A stretch of 48,203 nucleotides of DNA from DATILL01 sp035476575 (GCA_035476575.1 DATILL010000146.1:1-48203), one strand, 5' to 3'; shown: positions 10,181-19,218, counted from the first letter of the stretch. Translations and numbers: made by a program. The notes: generated by a model not told the origin, from the letters alone.

Positions 10181-11800
10181 GTGACTACCTACGATCGCCT
10201 GCGCTGGAGCGGTCCGGTCGCGCCCGCCGTCGAGCCCGCCGACGTGTATGCCGCCCTGGTCAGGCTGGACGAGCCGTGCTTCGTGGTGCGCGGGCCGGGC
10301 GGCCTTGGTGTCGCGACCGGCGGTGAGGTCGGGTCCTACGGCGACTTCGGGCTGGTCTCCGCCGCGGCCCCGATGCCGCCCGAGCGGCTCGGCTCGGCTC
10401 AGTTCCAGGCCACCTACGGGCTCCGGTACGCCTACATGAGCGGTGCCATGGCCAACGGCATCGCCTCCGAGGAGATGGTCATCGCGATGGCGAAGGCCGG
10501 CTTCCTCGGCTCGTTCGGCGCGGCCGGGCTGCTGCCGGAGCGGATCGAGAAGGCGCTGCAGCGGTTCGCCCGGGAGATTCCCGGCCTGCCGTTCGCGGCC
10601 AACCTCATCCACGCGCCCAGCGAGGCGCGGCTGGAGCGGTCCGGCGTGGAGCTGTTCCTCTCCGCCGGGGTGCGGTGCGTCGAGGCCTCGGCGTACATGG
10701 ACCTGACGCCGCACATCGTGCGGTACCGGCTGGCCGGGCTGTCCCGCGGCGCCGGCGGGGCGGCGCTGGCCGGCAACCACGTCATCGCCAAGATCTCCCG
10801 GCCCGAGGTGGCCGAGCGGTTCATGCGGCCGGCGCCGGAGTCGATGGTGGGCAAGCTGCTGGCGGCCGGCGACATCACCGCCGAGCAGGCCGAGCTGGCC
10901 CGGCTGGTGCCGGTGGCCGACGACATCACGGTGGAGGCGGACTCCGGCGGGCACACCGACCGGCGGCCGCTGCCCGCGCTGCTGCCGGTGATCCTGCGGC
11001 TGCGTGACCAGATCATGCGCGAGCACGGCTACCCGACCCAGGTCCGGGTTGGGGTGGCCGGCGGGATCGGCACGCCCGAGTCGGCCTGCGCGGCGTTCGT
11101 GGCCGGCGCTGACTACATCGTGACCGGGTCGATCAACCAGTCCTGCGTGGAGGCCGACACCTCGGTGCAGGCCAAGGCGCTGCTCGCCCAGGCCGGCATC
11201 GCCGACTGCGAGATGGCCCCGGCGGCGGACATGTTCGAGATGGGCGTGGAGCTGCAGGTGCTCAAGCGGGGCACGCTGTTCGCGATGCGGGCCAAGCAGC
11301 TCTACGAGATCTACCGGCACTACGAGGGCATCGACGCTATCCCGGCCGACGTGCGCACGCGGATCGAGACCCAGCTCTTCCGGCGGCCGCTGGACCAGGT
11401 GTGGACCGAGACGGTCGAGTACTTCGAACGCCGGGACGCCAGCCAGATCGCCCGGGCGGCGGACAACCCGAAGCGGAAGATGGCGCTGATCTTCCGGTGG
11501 TACCTGGGCATGTCCTCGCGCTGGGCCAAGATCGGCGAGGCGGACCGGCTCCCGGACTACCAGATCTGGTGCGGCCCGGCGATGGGCAGCTTCAACAACT
11601 GGGTGCGCGGCACCTACCTGGCGGTGCCCGAGCACCGCCAGGTCGTGGACGTGGCCCGGCACATGATGCGCGGCGCGGCGTTCCATCACCGGGTCGCGCA
11701 GCTTCGCGCCGCCGGGCTGGCGCTGTCCGCGGCCTGTGCGACGTACCACCCGGCGCCGGAGGACGTCCCGGCCGGCGCGCAGGAGTGGGCGCTGCGATGA
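10181..11800 (+). CDS. pfaD: PfaD-type trans-acting enoyl reductase (FMN-dependent TIM barrel)
   Basis: The GTG start is preceded by GAGAAGGGA. The 539-residue protein has the length and order of PfaD: an N-terminal cap, then a nitronate-monooxygenase/FabK-like barrel with MSGAMANGIAS near residue 86, HAPSEARLERSGVE, and the flavin phosphate-binding stretch GVAGGIGTPESACAAFVAGA near residue 288, followed by YIVTGSINQSC. The C-terminal helical part (KRKMALIFRWYLGMSSRWA) is also typical. PfaD acts in trans on ACP-bound enoyl chains and decides which double bonds are reduced, so its presence here completes a minimal Pfa set (A, B/C, D). It overlaps the next gene by ATGA, indicating translational coupling. 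Assignment is firm from motif order and context. Confidence 0.93.
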   Translation: MTTYDRLRWSGPVAPAVEPADVYAALVRLDEPCFVVRGPGGLGVATGGEVGSYGDFGLVSAAAPMPPERLGSAQFQATYGLRYAYMSGAMANGIASEEMVIAMAKAGFLGSFGAAGLLPERIEKALQRFAREIPGLPFAANLIHAPSEARLERSGVELFLSAGVRCVEASAYMDLTPHIVRYRLAGLSRGAGGAALAGNHVIAKISRPEVAERFMRPAPESMVGKLLAAGDITAEQAELARLVPVADDITVEADSGGHTDRRPLPALLPVILRLRDQIMREHGYPTQVRVGVAGGIGTPESACAAFVAGADYIVTGSINQSCVEADTSVQAKALLAQAGIADCEMAPAADMFEMGVELQVLKRGTLFAMRAKQLYEIYRHYEGIDAIPADVRTRIETQLFRRPLDQVWTETVEYFERRDASQIARAADNPKRKMALIFRWYLGMSSRWAKIGEADRLPDYQIWCGPAMGSFNNWVRGTYLAVPEHRQVVDVARHMMRGAAFHHRVAQLRAAGLALSAACATYHPAPEDVPAGAQEWALR

Positions 11801-13758
11801 CCGCCAGCGACCTCTCGCCCCCCGCCCCACTGTTCCGGGCCGCCGGTACGGGGATGGCTGGTAGGGAAGCCGCCCGTACGGGAGCCGCTGGTAGGGGAGC
11901 CGCCCGTACGGGCACGGCTGGTGCGGGGGCCGAGGCGCTGGACGCGGCGCTGGGGGACCCGTGGGCGGTGGACAACCCGTACGGCTTCGCCGCCGCGGTC
12001 GCGCGGGACCGGGCCGAGGGCTACCCGGTGGGCCTCGCCGGGCTGCTGCGCAACCACGGGTTTCACGTGAGCTACCTGCCGGCCGAGCACGGCGGCACGA
12101 TGCGCTCGCTGGAGGACACCCACGTCCTGGTCCGGGTGGCGGCCCGGCGCGACCTGAACGTCATGCCGGCCACCATGTTCAGCGTCTCCGCGGTGATGAC
12201 CGTGCTGGCGGTCGGCTCGCCGGAGCAGCGCGCACTGGTCGCCCGGTGGGTCCGGGCCGGCCGGGTGGTGGCGTTCGCGCTGTCCGAGGAGCACGCCGGG
12301 TCCGACGTGCTGGCCAACACCTGCCGGCTGCTGCCGCGCGGGGACGGCGGCTTCCTGCTGGACGGCGGGAAGTGGCTGGTCGGCCGGGGTGCCACCGCGG
12401 ACGCCGTGCTCGTGGTGGCGCGGACCGGCGACCGCGGCCCGAGCGCGTTCACCGCGGTGCTGCTGGACCGGCGCATGCTGGCCGCCGTCCGGCGCGGCGC
12501 CCCGGTGCCGATGACCGGGATGCGCGGCATGGACTTCGCCGACTTGGCCTTCGCCGGGGTGCCGGTGCCGGCCGACGCCGTGGTGGGTGCCGTGGGACAG
12601 GGCCTGGAGGGTGCCCTGCGGGCGCAGCAGGTCGTCCGGCTGCTGAGCACCGCCGGATCTCTGTCCACTGTGGACACCGCGCTGCGGGCCGCGCTGCGGT
12701 TCGCCCGGACCCGGCGGGTCGGCGGGGTGCCGCTGCTCGGGACGCCGTACGCGGCCCGCGAGCTCGCCCTGGCCGCCGCCGAGACGCTGGCCGCCGACGT
12801 GACCGCGCTGGTGGCCTGCCGGGCGGTGCACGCCAGCCCGCAGCGGTTCGGGCTGGCCTCCAGCGTGGTCAAGCGGATCGGCACCGAGCTGACCGCGTCT
12901 GCCATCGGCCGCTGCGTTGGTGTCCTCGGCGCCCGTGGTGTGGTGCGCGACGGGCTGGGCGCCATTGTCGACAAAGCGGCACGGGACAACGCGATGGTCA
13001 AGGTCATCGACACCAGCCCGGTGGGCAACCTGCGGGCAATCGCGATGCAGCTCCCGGCGTACGCCGGGATCCGGCAGGTGACGATCGCGCCGGTCGACCC
13101 GGCGGGGGACGCGGAGCTGTCCGAGCGGCTGCGGGTGATCTTCCGGTTCGGCGCGGACCTGCCGCCGCTGGACCCGGCCGCGCTTGACCTCGGCGCCCGG
13201 CCCCGCGACGACGTCGTACCCGGCCTGCTCGCGCTGGCCGAGCCGATCGCCAGGACGCTGGCCGGCCGGGGTGCCCCGGACGTGGCGGCGCTGGTCCGGC
13301 AGGCGGCCGGGCAGCTCCGCGCGCTGCTGGCCGAGGCGAAGGCGGCCCAGGCGGACCGGGCCCGTGCGCTGAAGGTCTGCACCGACCTGGTCGACCTGGC
13401 CGAGACGTTCTGCTTCAGCTACGCCGCGGCGGTCGCCGTGCTGGCCTGGTACTTCAACACCGACCGGTCGCTGTACGGCGCCCCGCCCGGTGACGCGAGC
13501 TGGCTGGGTGGGGTGCTGGGCTACCTGGTGGCCCGCGCCGCCGGGAGGGTGCCCGGCGCCGCCGCGCTGCCCGCGCTGGAGCGGGTCGACGAGCTCGATG
13601 TCCGGGGGCTGTTGTTCACGGCACTTCCGGTCCGGCTGGCTGAGCCGGCCGGATCTGGTACGGCGGCTGGACCTGGTACGGCGGCTGGACCTGGCGGAGC
13701 GACCGCCGTGCCGAGCTGGGCCCCCGACTCGGTACGGACAGCGGAGGACTGGACATGA
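11797..13758 (+). CDS. Acyl-CoA/acyl-ACP dehydrogenase-like flavoprotein, long form (653 aa)
   Basis: The ATG lies in the ATGA overlap with the pfaD-like gene. After a low-complexity Ala/Gly/Arg/Thr leader (about residues 15-50) comes an acyl-CoA dehydrogenase fold: an N-terminal helical domain, the beta-domain signature FALSEEHAGSDVLAN with LDGGKWLVG near residue 190, and the C-terminal helical bundle with ARTRRVGGVPL and DNAMVKVIDTS. It is about 250 residues longer than a standard enzyme (~390); the extra C-terminal part is mostly helical and ends in a Gly/Thr/Ala repeat tail. Family knowledge: such enzymes make alpha,beta double bonds using FAD. Inference: it acts on the Pfa product or an ACP-bound intermediate. 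It overlaps a second, related dehydrogenase by ATGA. The exact substrate cannot be told. Confidence 0.85.
   Translation: MTASDLSPPAPLFRAAGTGMAGREAARTGAAGRGAARTGTAGAGAEALDAALGDPWAVDNPYGFAAAVARDRAEGYPVGLAGLLRNHGFHVSYLPAEHGGTMRSLEDTHVLVRVAARRDLNVMPATMFSVSAVMTVLAVGSPEQRALVARWVRAGRVVAFALSEEHAGSDVLANTCRLLPRGDGGFLLDGGKWLVGRGATADAVLVVARTGDRGPSAFTAVLLDRRMLAAVRRGAPVPMTGMRGMDFADLAFAGVPVPADAVVGAVGQGLEGALRAQQVVRLLSTAGSLSTVDTALRAALRFARTRRVGGVPLLGTPYAARELALAAAETLAADVTALVACRAVHASPQRFGLASSVVKRIGTELTASAIGRCVGVLGARGVVRDGLGAIVDKAARDNAMVKVIDTSPVGNLRAIAMQLPAYAGIRQVTIAPVDPAGDAELSERLRVIFRFGADLPPLDPAALDLGARPRDDVVPGLLALAEPIARTLAGRGAPDVAALVRQAAGQLRALLAEAKAAQADRARALKVCTDLVDLAETFCFSYAAAVAVLAWYFNTDRSLYGAPPGDASWLGGVLGYLVARAAGRVPGAAALPALERVDELDVRGLLFTALPVRLAEPAGSGTAAGPGTAAGPGGATAVPSWAPDSVRTAEDWT
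11856..11935 (+). repeat. Tandem GC-rich repeat in the N-terminal leader of the dehydrogenase gene
   Basis: Units of the form GGAGCCGCTGGTAGGGG and GCCGCCCGTACGGG alternate and encode Ala-Gly-Arg/Ala-Ala-Arg-Thr-Gly runs. The stretch lies ahead of the conserved fold and looks like a slippage-expanded linker. Confidence 0.6.
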
Positions 13759-15620
13759 CCGACCTCGCCGGCGTGCTGGCCGACCTCGAGCGGTACCTGG
13801 GCGACCCCAACGACCCGGGCAGCCCGATGCCGTACCGGCGCATCCTCGACCTGGACGAGCGGGAGGAGTACCCGCACGAGTTCGTCGGCCTGCTGCAGCG
13901 CTGGGGCCTGCACGAGTGGGTCATCCCGGAGGCGTTCGGGGGCAAGGCCGTCAACGTCGAGGACGGGTTCAACCTGATCCGGCTGGTGGCCCGCCGCGAC
14001 CCCACCACGGCCACCGCGATGATGCTGACCTCGCTGTCCTACATGCCGGTCTGGGTGGCCGGCACCGACGAGCAGCGGCAGTACTTCGCCGACCTGCTGC
14101 GCAACGGCGGCAAGATGGCCTGGGGGCTGTCCGAGCGCCGGCACGGCAGCGACATCCTGGCCAACGAGCTGTCCGCCGAGAAGGTCGACGGCGGCTGGCT
14201 GCTCAACGGCGAGAAGTGGACCATCGGCAACGCCACCGTGGCCGACGTGGTCTGCCTGTTCACCCGGACCAGCCCGCGGGGCGGCCCGGCCGGGTACTCG
14301 ATCTTCGCGCTGGAGAAGCGCCGGACCAGGGCGGGCAGCTACGCCGAGATCCCGAACGAGCGGATCCACGGGCTGCGCGGCCTGGACATGAGCGGCGTCC
14401 GGCTGGACAACTGCCTCCTGCCCGACTCGGCGCTGGTCGGCCGGGTCGGTCAGGGTCTTGAGATCGCGCTGAAGGCGAGCCAGCTCGCCCGTACCACGAT
14501 CACCTGTATGGCGATGGGCTGCACCGACACCGCGCTGCGGACCACCCTGGACTTCGCCACCACCCGGCGGATCTTCGACTCGACGGTGGCCGAGATCCCG
14601 TACTCGCGGCGGCAGCTCGCGGAGTGCTTCGCCGAGCTGCTGACCGCCGACGCGATGGCGATGGGCGCCGTCCGTAGCCTGCAGGTCTCGCCCGGCCAGA
14701 CCAGCATCTTCTCCAGCGTGGTCAAGTACTTCGTGCCGACCATGCTGGAGCGCACGATCAGCCAGCTCGGCGTGGTGCTCGGGGCACGCTACTACCTGCG
14801 CGGCCACCCGCGGCACGGCATCTTCCAGAAGATGATGCGCGACGCCCTGGTGGCGAACTTCGCCGACGGCAACACCGTGGTCAACCTGAAGAACATCGCG
14901 CACCAGCTCGACGGGCTGCTGGACAACGCGATCGGCCAGCCGCCCGGGCCGGTGGCGGAGGCGGTCGAGCGGGCCGCCGGGCTGTTCGACCCGGCCGCGC
15001 CGATGGGCACCTACACCCCGGCTAACCAGCAGCTCTTCAGCCGCGGCGTGGACGACGTCCTGCTCGCGCTGCCGGCCGGGCTGGCCGGGTTGCGGGCGCT
15101 GGCCGAGGGCGGGCCTCGAGCGGAGCGGGAGTGGTGGGGCCGGGCGGCCGACCTGGTCGAGTCCTTCCTCGCCGAGCCGGGCCGGCTGCGTGCGGACCTG
15201 GACGCGGTGCGGTCGGCGTACGGGAAGGGCGCGCCGTCGTCGGCCGAGGTGTTCGACCTGGCCAAGCAGTACTGCGTGCTGTTCGCGGCGGCAAGCTGCG
15301 TGCACGTCTGGGTGTACGGGCGCGGCGCGGTCAACCCCGAGCTGGCCAGCCCAGCGGTGCTGCTGGTCTGCCTGGAACGGCTGTGGCGGCAGCTCCACCC
15401 GACCATCCGGGTCACCGGCGCGACCGAGACCGACGTGGTCGCCGAGGCGCTGCTCACGCTGCACCGGGACAACCGGCTGTTCGCGCTGCGCCCGGTTCCG
15501 CTGGGCGGGCAGGACGCCGTAGAGATCGTGGACATCGGGGACGCCGTGGACATCGGGGACGCCGTTGACGCCGGGGGCGCTCCGGGCACTGCCGTGGCGG
15601 CGGTGCCGCTGACATCGTGA
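13755..15620 (+). CDS. Second long acyl-CoA dehydrogenase-like flavoprotein (621 aa)
   Basis: Starts in an ATGA overlap with the preceding dehydrogenase, so the pair is co-translated. Visible features are EWVIPEAFGG in the N-domain, WGLSERRHGSDILANEL and LNGEKWTIGNATVADV in the beta-domain, and the helical C-domain with IFDSTVAEIPYSRRQLAE and VSPGQTSIFSSVVKYF. Like its neighbour it carries a C-terminal extension of about 200 residues beyond the usual fold, and it ends in a short VDIGDA-type repeat (18-nt units near nt 15530-15570). The two proteins are recognisable paralogues and may form a heteromeric enzyme, as heteromeric acyl-CoA dehydrogenases are known in actinobacterial steroid catabolism; that is inference. 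Likely job: introducing unsaturation into the acyl chain made by the synthase upstream. Confidence 0.86.
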   Translation: MTDLAGVLADLERYLGDPNDPGSPMPYRRILDLDEREEYPHEFVGLLQRWGLHEWVIPEAFGGKAVNVEDGFNLIRLVARRDPTTATAMMLTSLSYMPVWVAGTDEQRQYFADLLRNGGKMAWGLSERRHGSDILANELSAEKVDGGWLLNGEKWTIGNATVADVVCLFTRTSPRGGPAGYSIFALEKRRTRAGSYAEIPNERIHGLRGLDMSGVRLDNCLLPDSALVGRVGQGLEIALKASQLARTTITCMAMGCTDTALRTTLDFATTRRIFDSTVAEIPYSRRQLAECFAELLTADAMAMGAVRSLQVSPGQTSIFSSVVKYFVPTMLERTISQLGVVLGARYYLRGHPRHGIFQKMMRDALVANFADGNTVVNLKNIAHQLDGLLDNAIGQPPGPVAEAVERAAGLFDPAAPMGTYTPANQQLFSRGVDDVLLALPAGLAGLRALAEGGPRAEREWWGRAADLVESFLAEPGRLRADLDAVRSAYGKGAPSSAEVFDLAKQYCVLFAAASCVHVWVYGRGAVNPELASPAVLLVCLERLWRQLHPTIRVTGATETDVVAEALLTLHRDNRLFALRPVPLGGQDAVEIVDIGDAVDIGDAVDAGGAPGTAVAAVPLTS

Positions 15621-15687
15621 GGTGCCTGAGCACAGCTTCCGGGGTCGACCCGCGTGCCTGTCGTTCGACGACCCCGAGGAGGTGGCC

Positions 15688-16455
15688 GTGAGCACTCCCA
15701 CCACCTGCCCGCGCGGCGCGCTGGCCCCGCTGGCCACCGGTGCCGACGTGTGGGTGCTGCGCGAGGCCGACGTGGCCCGGTTCGCCGAGGCGCTCGGCGG
15801 GGACGAGATCCTGGCCGCCGAGGAGCTTCAGCGGCGCGACCGGCTGCGCCAGGAGGGCGCCCGGGTGCGGTTCTTCGGCGCCCGGCTGCTGTCCCGGGTG
15901 GCCCTGTCGCGGTACGTCGACGTGCCGCCGTCGGCCTGGCGGTTCCGCAAGGGGCAGTACGGCCGGCCGGAGATTGAGGGGGAGTCGCACGGGCTCGACT
16001 TCAACATCACTCACACCGACGGCATGATCGCGGTCGTGGTCGCCCGCTGGCGCAGGTGCGGGCTCGACGTCGAACGCCGGCCCTGCCGGCCTGAGGCGGT
16101 GCGGCTGATCAAGAAGGTGCTCGCGCCGCCGGAGCTGGCCTTCGTGCGGATGTGCCCGGGTGAGCTGCGGCGCCGGATCTTCGCCGATCTCTGGGTGGCC
16201 AAAGAGGCGTACACCAAGGCGCTCGGCATGGGGCTCAGCCGGCCGTTCAACACCTTCGGGACCCGCCGCAAGGACGACGGGACGCTGGAGCTCGTGGACC
16301 CCACCATCCCGCCGGAGGAGCAGGCCCGGTGGCAGATGGAGGTCTTCCACCTGGCCGACGGGATCACCGCCGGCGTCGCGCTGTCCCGGATCAACGACGA
16401 GACCGGCCGGATCCCGCTGCGCATCTTCGACGCCCTCGCCGAGCTGCTCCCCTAA
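15688..16455 (+). CDS. Sfp-type 4'-phosphopantetheinyl transferase
   Basis: The GTG at 15688 is preferred because GAGGAGG lies just upstream; the frame is also open back to a GTG at 15622. The protein is 255 residues. It shows the PPTase core: FRKGQYGRPEI, the FNITHTDGMIAVVVA strand, the metal-binding GLDVERRPC and the second motif WVAKEAYTKALGMG (W-x-x-KEA-x-x-K). Family knowledge: it moves phosphopantetheine from CoA onto the Ser of acyl carrier proteins. Located as the last gene of the pfa operon, it is the obvious activator of the ACP domains of the PfaA-like synthase and probably of the stand-alone ACP at 19.2 kb. All catalytic residues appear present, unlike the AcpS-like protein at 19.6 kb. 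Confidence 0.92.
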   Translation: MSTPTTCPRGALAPLATGADVWVLREADVARFAEALGGDEILAAEELQRRDRLRQEGARVRFFGARLLSRVALSRYVDVPPSAWRFRKGQYGRPEIEGESHGLDFNITHTDGMIAVVVARWRRCGLDVERRPCRPEAVRLIKKVLAPPELAFVRMCPGELRRRIFADLWVAKEAYTKALGMGLSRPFNTFGTRRKDDGTLELVDPTIPPEEQARWQMEVFHLADGITAGVALSRINDETGRIPLRIFDALAELLP

Positions 16456-16481
16456 CCCCCGCTCCCCTAACCCCCGCTCCT

Positions 16482-16620
16482 CGTGTGGTCACCTCTCGGC
16501 GTTGTGGTGACCTCACGTTGGTCCCGGCGCCCGTGTGGTGACCTCTTGGCGTTGTGGTGACCTCTTGGGGCCGTGAGGCAACGAGAGGTCACCACACGGC
16601 GCAGAGGTGACCACACCGGC
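16482..16620. repeat. Dispersed repeat family, cluster A (two direct copies plus one inverted copy)
   Basis: Direct copies at 16482-16515 and 16532-16565 have the layout GTGTGGTSACCTCTYGGCG followed by TTGTGGTGACCTC. A looser inverted copy (GAGGTCACCACAC, then GAGGTGACCACAC) lies at 16584-16617. The inverted arrangement could fold into a long hairpin just downstream of the PPTase gene and may end transcription. The same unit recurs at 35.5 and 39.8 kb. Confidence 0.8.
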
Positions 16621-17006
16621 ATGTGGCCGGGTGGGGACAGGCCGTGACCTGACAGCGCCGTCGCCTTGCCCGCCGCCGGGCCGCCGGGCTTTCATGGAGA
16701 TACACGTTCCATCCCGGGCAAATCGAGACCAGCGAAGTTCCGCGGCCCGACCAAGCCTCAGCCAGCAATGGTCGGCCGCGCATAAATGTCAGGCACCCGG
16801 CGTCGGGTGCCGAGCACCACCGAATCGCATTCGTGCCGCGCTCCGCGGGCATCCGTGCCGGACGTCGACCAGGCGCCCGCTCGCTGAGTGTCGGCGGTGT
16901 TTTCGCCGGAGAGCCGGCGTCAGCTACCAGCCGGATAACGCCGGCAACACAAACTCGCCGGACACGACCGGCCGACGAACTGATGAATGGCGAAGAGGGG
17001 TGTGCT
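16621..17006. other. Intergenic region upstream of the ECF sigma factor
   Basis: No gene is supported in these 386 bases. The stretch contains one clear 8-bp hairpin (16792-16811) and is presumably the promoter/leader region of the sigma factor gene. No confident -35/-10 pair is visible. Confidence 0.5.
16792..16811 (+). terminator. Short perfect hairpin in sigma-factor leader
   Basis: GGCACCCG pairs with CGGGTGCC around a GCGT loop. There is no T-tract after it, so it may be an attenuator or structural element rather than a terminator. Confidence 0.35.
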
Positions 17007-17654
17007 ATGCCCACAGTGACAAACGCCGACTTGCTGGCATCGTGCCAGCGGGGGGACCAGGACGCCTGGGAGCAGATGATCAACCGTTTCACCCGGCTCG
17101 TCTGGGAGGTCATCCGGGGCTACCGGCTGTCCAACGCCGACGCCGAGGACGTCCGGCAGCTCACCTGGTTCCGGCTGGTCCAGAATGTCACCCGGATCCG
17201 GGACCCGGAACGGCTCGGCGACTGGCTGGCCACGGTGGCCAAGCGCGAGGCGCTGAAGTCCCTCATGCGCGGCAACCGGCTGGTCCTGGTCAGCGACGTG
17301 GAGACGCTGGAACGCCCGGCCAAGGGCACGGACAACCCTGAGCAGGCGGTCATCCGGGCCGAGCGGCTGGAGGACATCCGGGCCGCCCTGGCCACGCTGT
17401 CCCCCCAGTGCCAGGCCATGCTGCGGCTGGTGCTCGCCGACCCGCCGCCGTCGTACGAGGAGATCGGTGCCGCCCTGGCCATGCCGGTCGGCTCGGTCGG
17501 CCCGATCCGGACCCGGTGCCTGAAACGGCTGCGCCGCGCCCTGCAGGCCTTTGTCACCGAGACCGACGACGAGCCCACCCCCGTCCCGCAGCCCTGCGCC
17601 GACTGCGTGACCACGGTGAAGCTGGTCACCCGGCAGCCCAACACCGCGGCCTGA
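17007..17654 (+). CDS. ECF-type RNA polymerase sigma factor
   Basis: The ATG at 17007 has GAAGAGGGG eight bases upstream; an in-frame ATG at 16983 is weaker. The product is 215 residues. Region 2 is seen as DQDAWEQMINRFTRLVWEVI with YRLSNADAEDVRQLTWFRL, and region 4 as LPS-like ATLSPQCQAMLRLVL followed by the helix-turn-helix SYEEIGAALAMPVGSVGPIR. The tail carries PQPCADC, a CxxC pair beyond region 4. No anti-sigma gene is adjacent: downstream lie only gene relics. Group: ECF sigma factors with no cognate anti-sigma in the neighbourhood are common in actinomycetes. It may control the lipid operons on either side, but no matching promoter motif was identified. Confidence 0.9.
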   Translation: MPTVTNADLLASCQRGDQDAWEQMINRFTRLVWEVIRGYRLSNADAEDVRQLTWFRLVQNVTRIRDPERLGDWLATVAKREALKSLMRGNRLVLVSDVETLERPAKGTDNPEQAVIRAERLEDIRAALATLSPQCQAMLRLVLADPPPSYEEIGAALAMPVGSVGPIRTRCLKRLRRALQAFVTETDDEPTPVPQPCADCVTTVKLVTRQPNTAA

Positions 17655-17732
17655 CCCGGCCGGGCCGGCGGCGCCGAGGCCGCCCGCAGGCCCGGCCGAG
17701 GCCGGTGCCTGTCGTGAAGATCCAGTGGGACA

Positions 17733-17850
17733 TCATCGGCATCGACCTGCCAGATAGCGGTACGACGGCGCGTCCAGTACTACGGTGTCCGCCCGCGCGC
17801 CGACCGCCAGCCGGCCGACGTCGTCCCGGCGCAGCGCTCGGCCTGCCGGG
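17733..17850 (-). pseudogene. hutI: Relic of imidazolonepropionase (HutI) C-terminus
   Basis: Read on the minus strand, this segment gives ALRRDDVGRLAVGARADTVV then LDAPSYRYLAGRCR and a stop. That is the closing region of HutI-type amidohydrolases (a Gly-x-Leu-x-x-Gly-x-x-Ala-Asp strand then LDAPSYRYLAYR). The rest of the gene is absent: upstream of this point the sequence belongs to a different, plus-strand relic. It is a leftover of a former neighbouring gene, not functional. Confidence 0.6.
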
Positions 17851-17857
17851 GTCCGCC

Positions 17858-18781
17858 GAGCCGGTGCGCCAGCCACTCGACCTCGCGCTGGCCGGCGACC
17901 AGCGCCGCACAGCGGAGGACTGGCAGGTCACCTGCGCCGACCACCTCCACGCGCTGCGCACCCGCCAGCCCGGCCAGGTCCGCGACGACCTGCTCGTCGA
18001 CCTGACCGCCGTACGGCGCCAACTGGAGACGACCCCGGCGGGCCGGGAGGCGACCGAGCTGCGCCGCGCCACCGCCATGCTCGCCATGCTCCACGCCAAC
18101 GCACTCACCCGACTCGGCGAGCACGGCCCGGCCATCCGCTGGTACCGGACCGCCCGCGCCGCCGCCGCCTCGGCCGACCTGGACCTGCGCGTGCTCGTCC
18201 GGGGAAAGAACCAAACTACGGCGTGTACGGCCAGCGCGATCCCCAGACCGTGCTGAATGTGACTCTCCACGCTCAGCAGATGGCCGGGCCGCGCCCATCC
18301 GTTGGTCGCGCCAAGATCGCCACTGCCCAAGTGAAGGCGCTGTCGCTGCTCGACCGGCACGAGGAGGCCCGCCGCACCTTGAACACGGTCATTGACCTGT
18401 CCAGCGCGGACCTGCCCGGGCAGGGGCCGATTTTCTGGCGGACAGACCAGGTGCACTTCACTGGGTGCTGGAGTGTACGCCGGCATTGGCGACGAGGCTG
18501 CCACCGCACAGGCCCGGGACACCGTCGCGAAGCTGGGATGTGACTACCAATATCTTGCCAACATCCAGCTCCACCAAGCCCGCTGCACCGTCATAAAAGG
18601 TGACATCGACCAAGGTGTGCGGCAGGCTGCCATGCTCCTCAGCGAGCTCCCCGCGCCCCACCGCGGCAGCATGATCACCGAAACCGGCCGGATGGTGCTC
18701 CGGGCTGTACCACGCGACCGCCAGGACCGCCCAGCAGCAGCAGACCTGCGCGAAGTACTCGCCGCCACCCCCGCACAGTAG
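17858..18781 (+). pseudogene. Relic of an XRE/TPR-type transcriptional regulator (C-terminal part, two frameshifts)
   Basis: Three consecutive segments in two frames read as one protein. The first runs from EPVRQPLDLALAGDQRRTAE through WYRTARAAAASADLDLRVL. After a shift near 18200 comes YGVYGQRDPQTVLNVTLHAQQ to WRTDQVHFTGCW. After an extra A near 18472 comes VYAGIGDEAATAQARDTVA to REVLAATPAQ and a stop. The pattern matches the tetratricopeptide-like helical C-terminus of actinobacterial regulators that normally begin with an HTH domain. Here the N-terminal HTH is missing and the upstream DNA is a hutI relic in the opposite direction. Two frameshifts plus truncation make a pseudogene the best call. 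Confidence 0.75.
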
Positions 18782-18854
18782 GGCAAGACCACCGCAGCGA
18801 AGAATGGCGAGACTTGTCGGGCTCCCGATAAGCCAGCCCCCCGGTACACGTCCC

Positions 18855-19049
18855 CACTGGGCCAACGGCGGAAAAACAGACCAGAACAACGGCGTCCTGC
18901 TGTGCTCCTTTCACCACCGCGTCGTACACCATCATGGCTGGGACGTGCGAACAACGGAAGACGGACTACCCGAACTCCGGCCCCCGCCAACAATAGACCC
19001 GGAGCGGAGACCGATCCGCCACCACCGACACCGAAAACGAGCGGTGTGA
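18855..19049 (+). pseudogene. 3'-terminal fragment of a DUF222/HNH endonuclease (13E12-type) gene
   Basis: The 64 residues HWANGGKTDQNNGVLLCSFH to RHHRHRKRAV closely match the end of the frameshifted HNH gene at 26.4 kb, where the same region reads HWANGGRTDQNNGVLLCGFH. The DUF222 domain and the first half of the HNH motif are missing. The two copies lie in opposite orientation and bracket the 19.2-25.8 kb operon. Confidence 0.85.
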
Positions 19050-19218
19050 CGCGAGGGGTGGGCCGACAGCGGCCGCGGTCGGCGGCGTGCCGCGGCACCA
19101 GCCGGCCGCCCGAGTCGTGTGCTGTCCGGATCGTGCGCACCGGCCTCTCTCGTGTGCGTGACGGGTTCGCACCGCCAAGGGTGGCAGCGCGGAAAACCCG
19201 GGAGACCTAGGAGAGGCT

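Noticed and set aside
7175..11830. A very long minus-strand open frame (over 1500 codons) opposite the pfaC/pfaD genes, and similar ones opposite 851-3013 and 3089-7165.
   Set aside because: They are antisense readings of genes with clear domains; their composition is Arg/Gly/Ala/Pro-rich with no motif, as expected for the complement of high-GC coding DNA.
16482..16620. CRISPR array made of the 33-bp repeats.
   Set aside because: Only a few copies, no unique spacers of constant length, mixed orientation and no cas genes.
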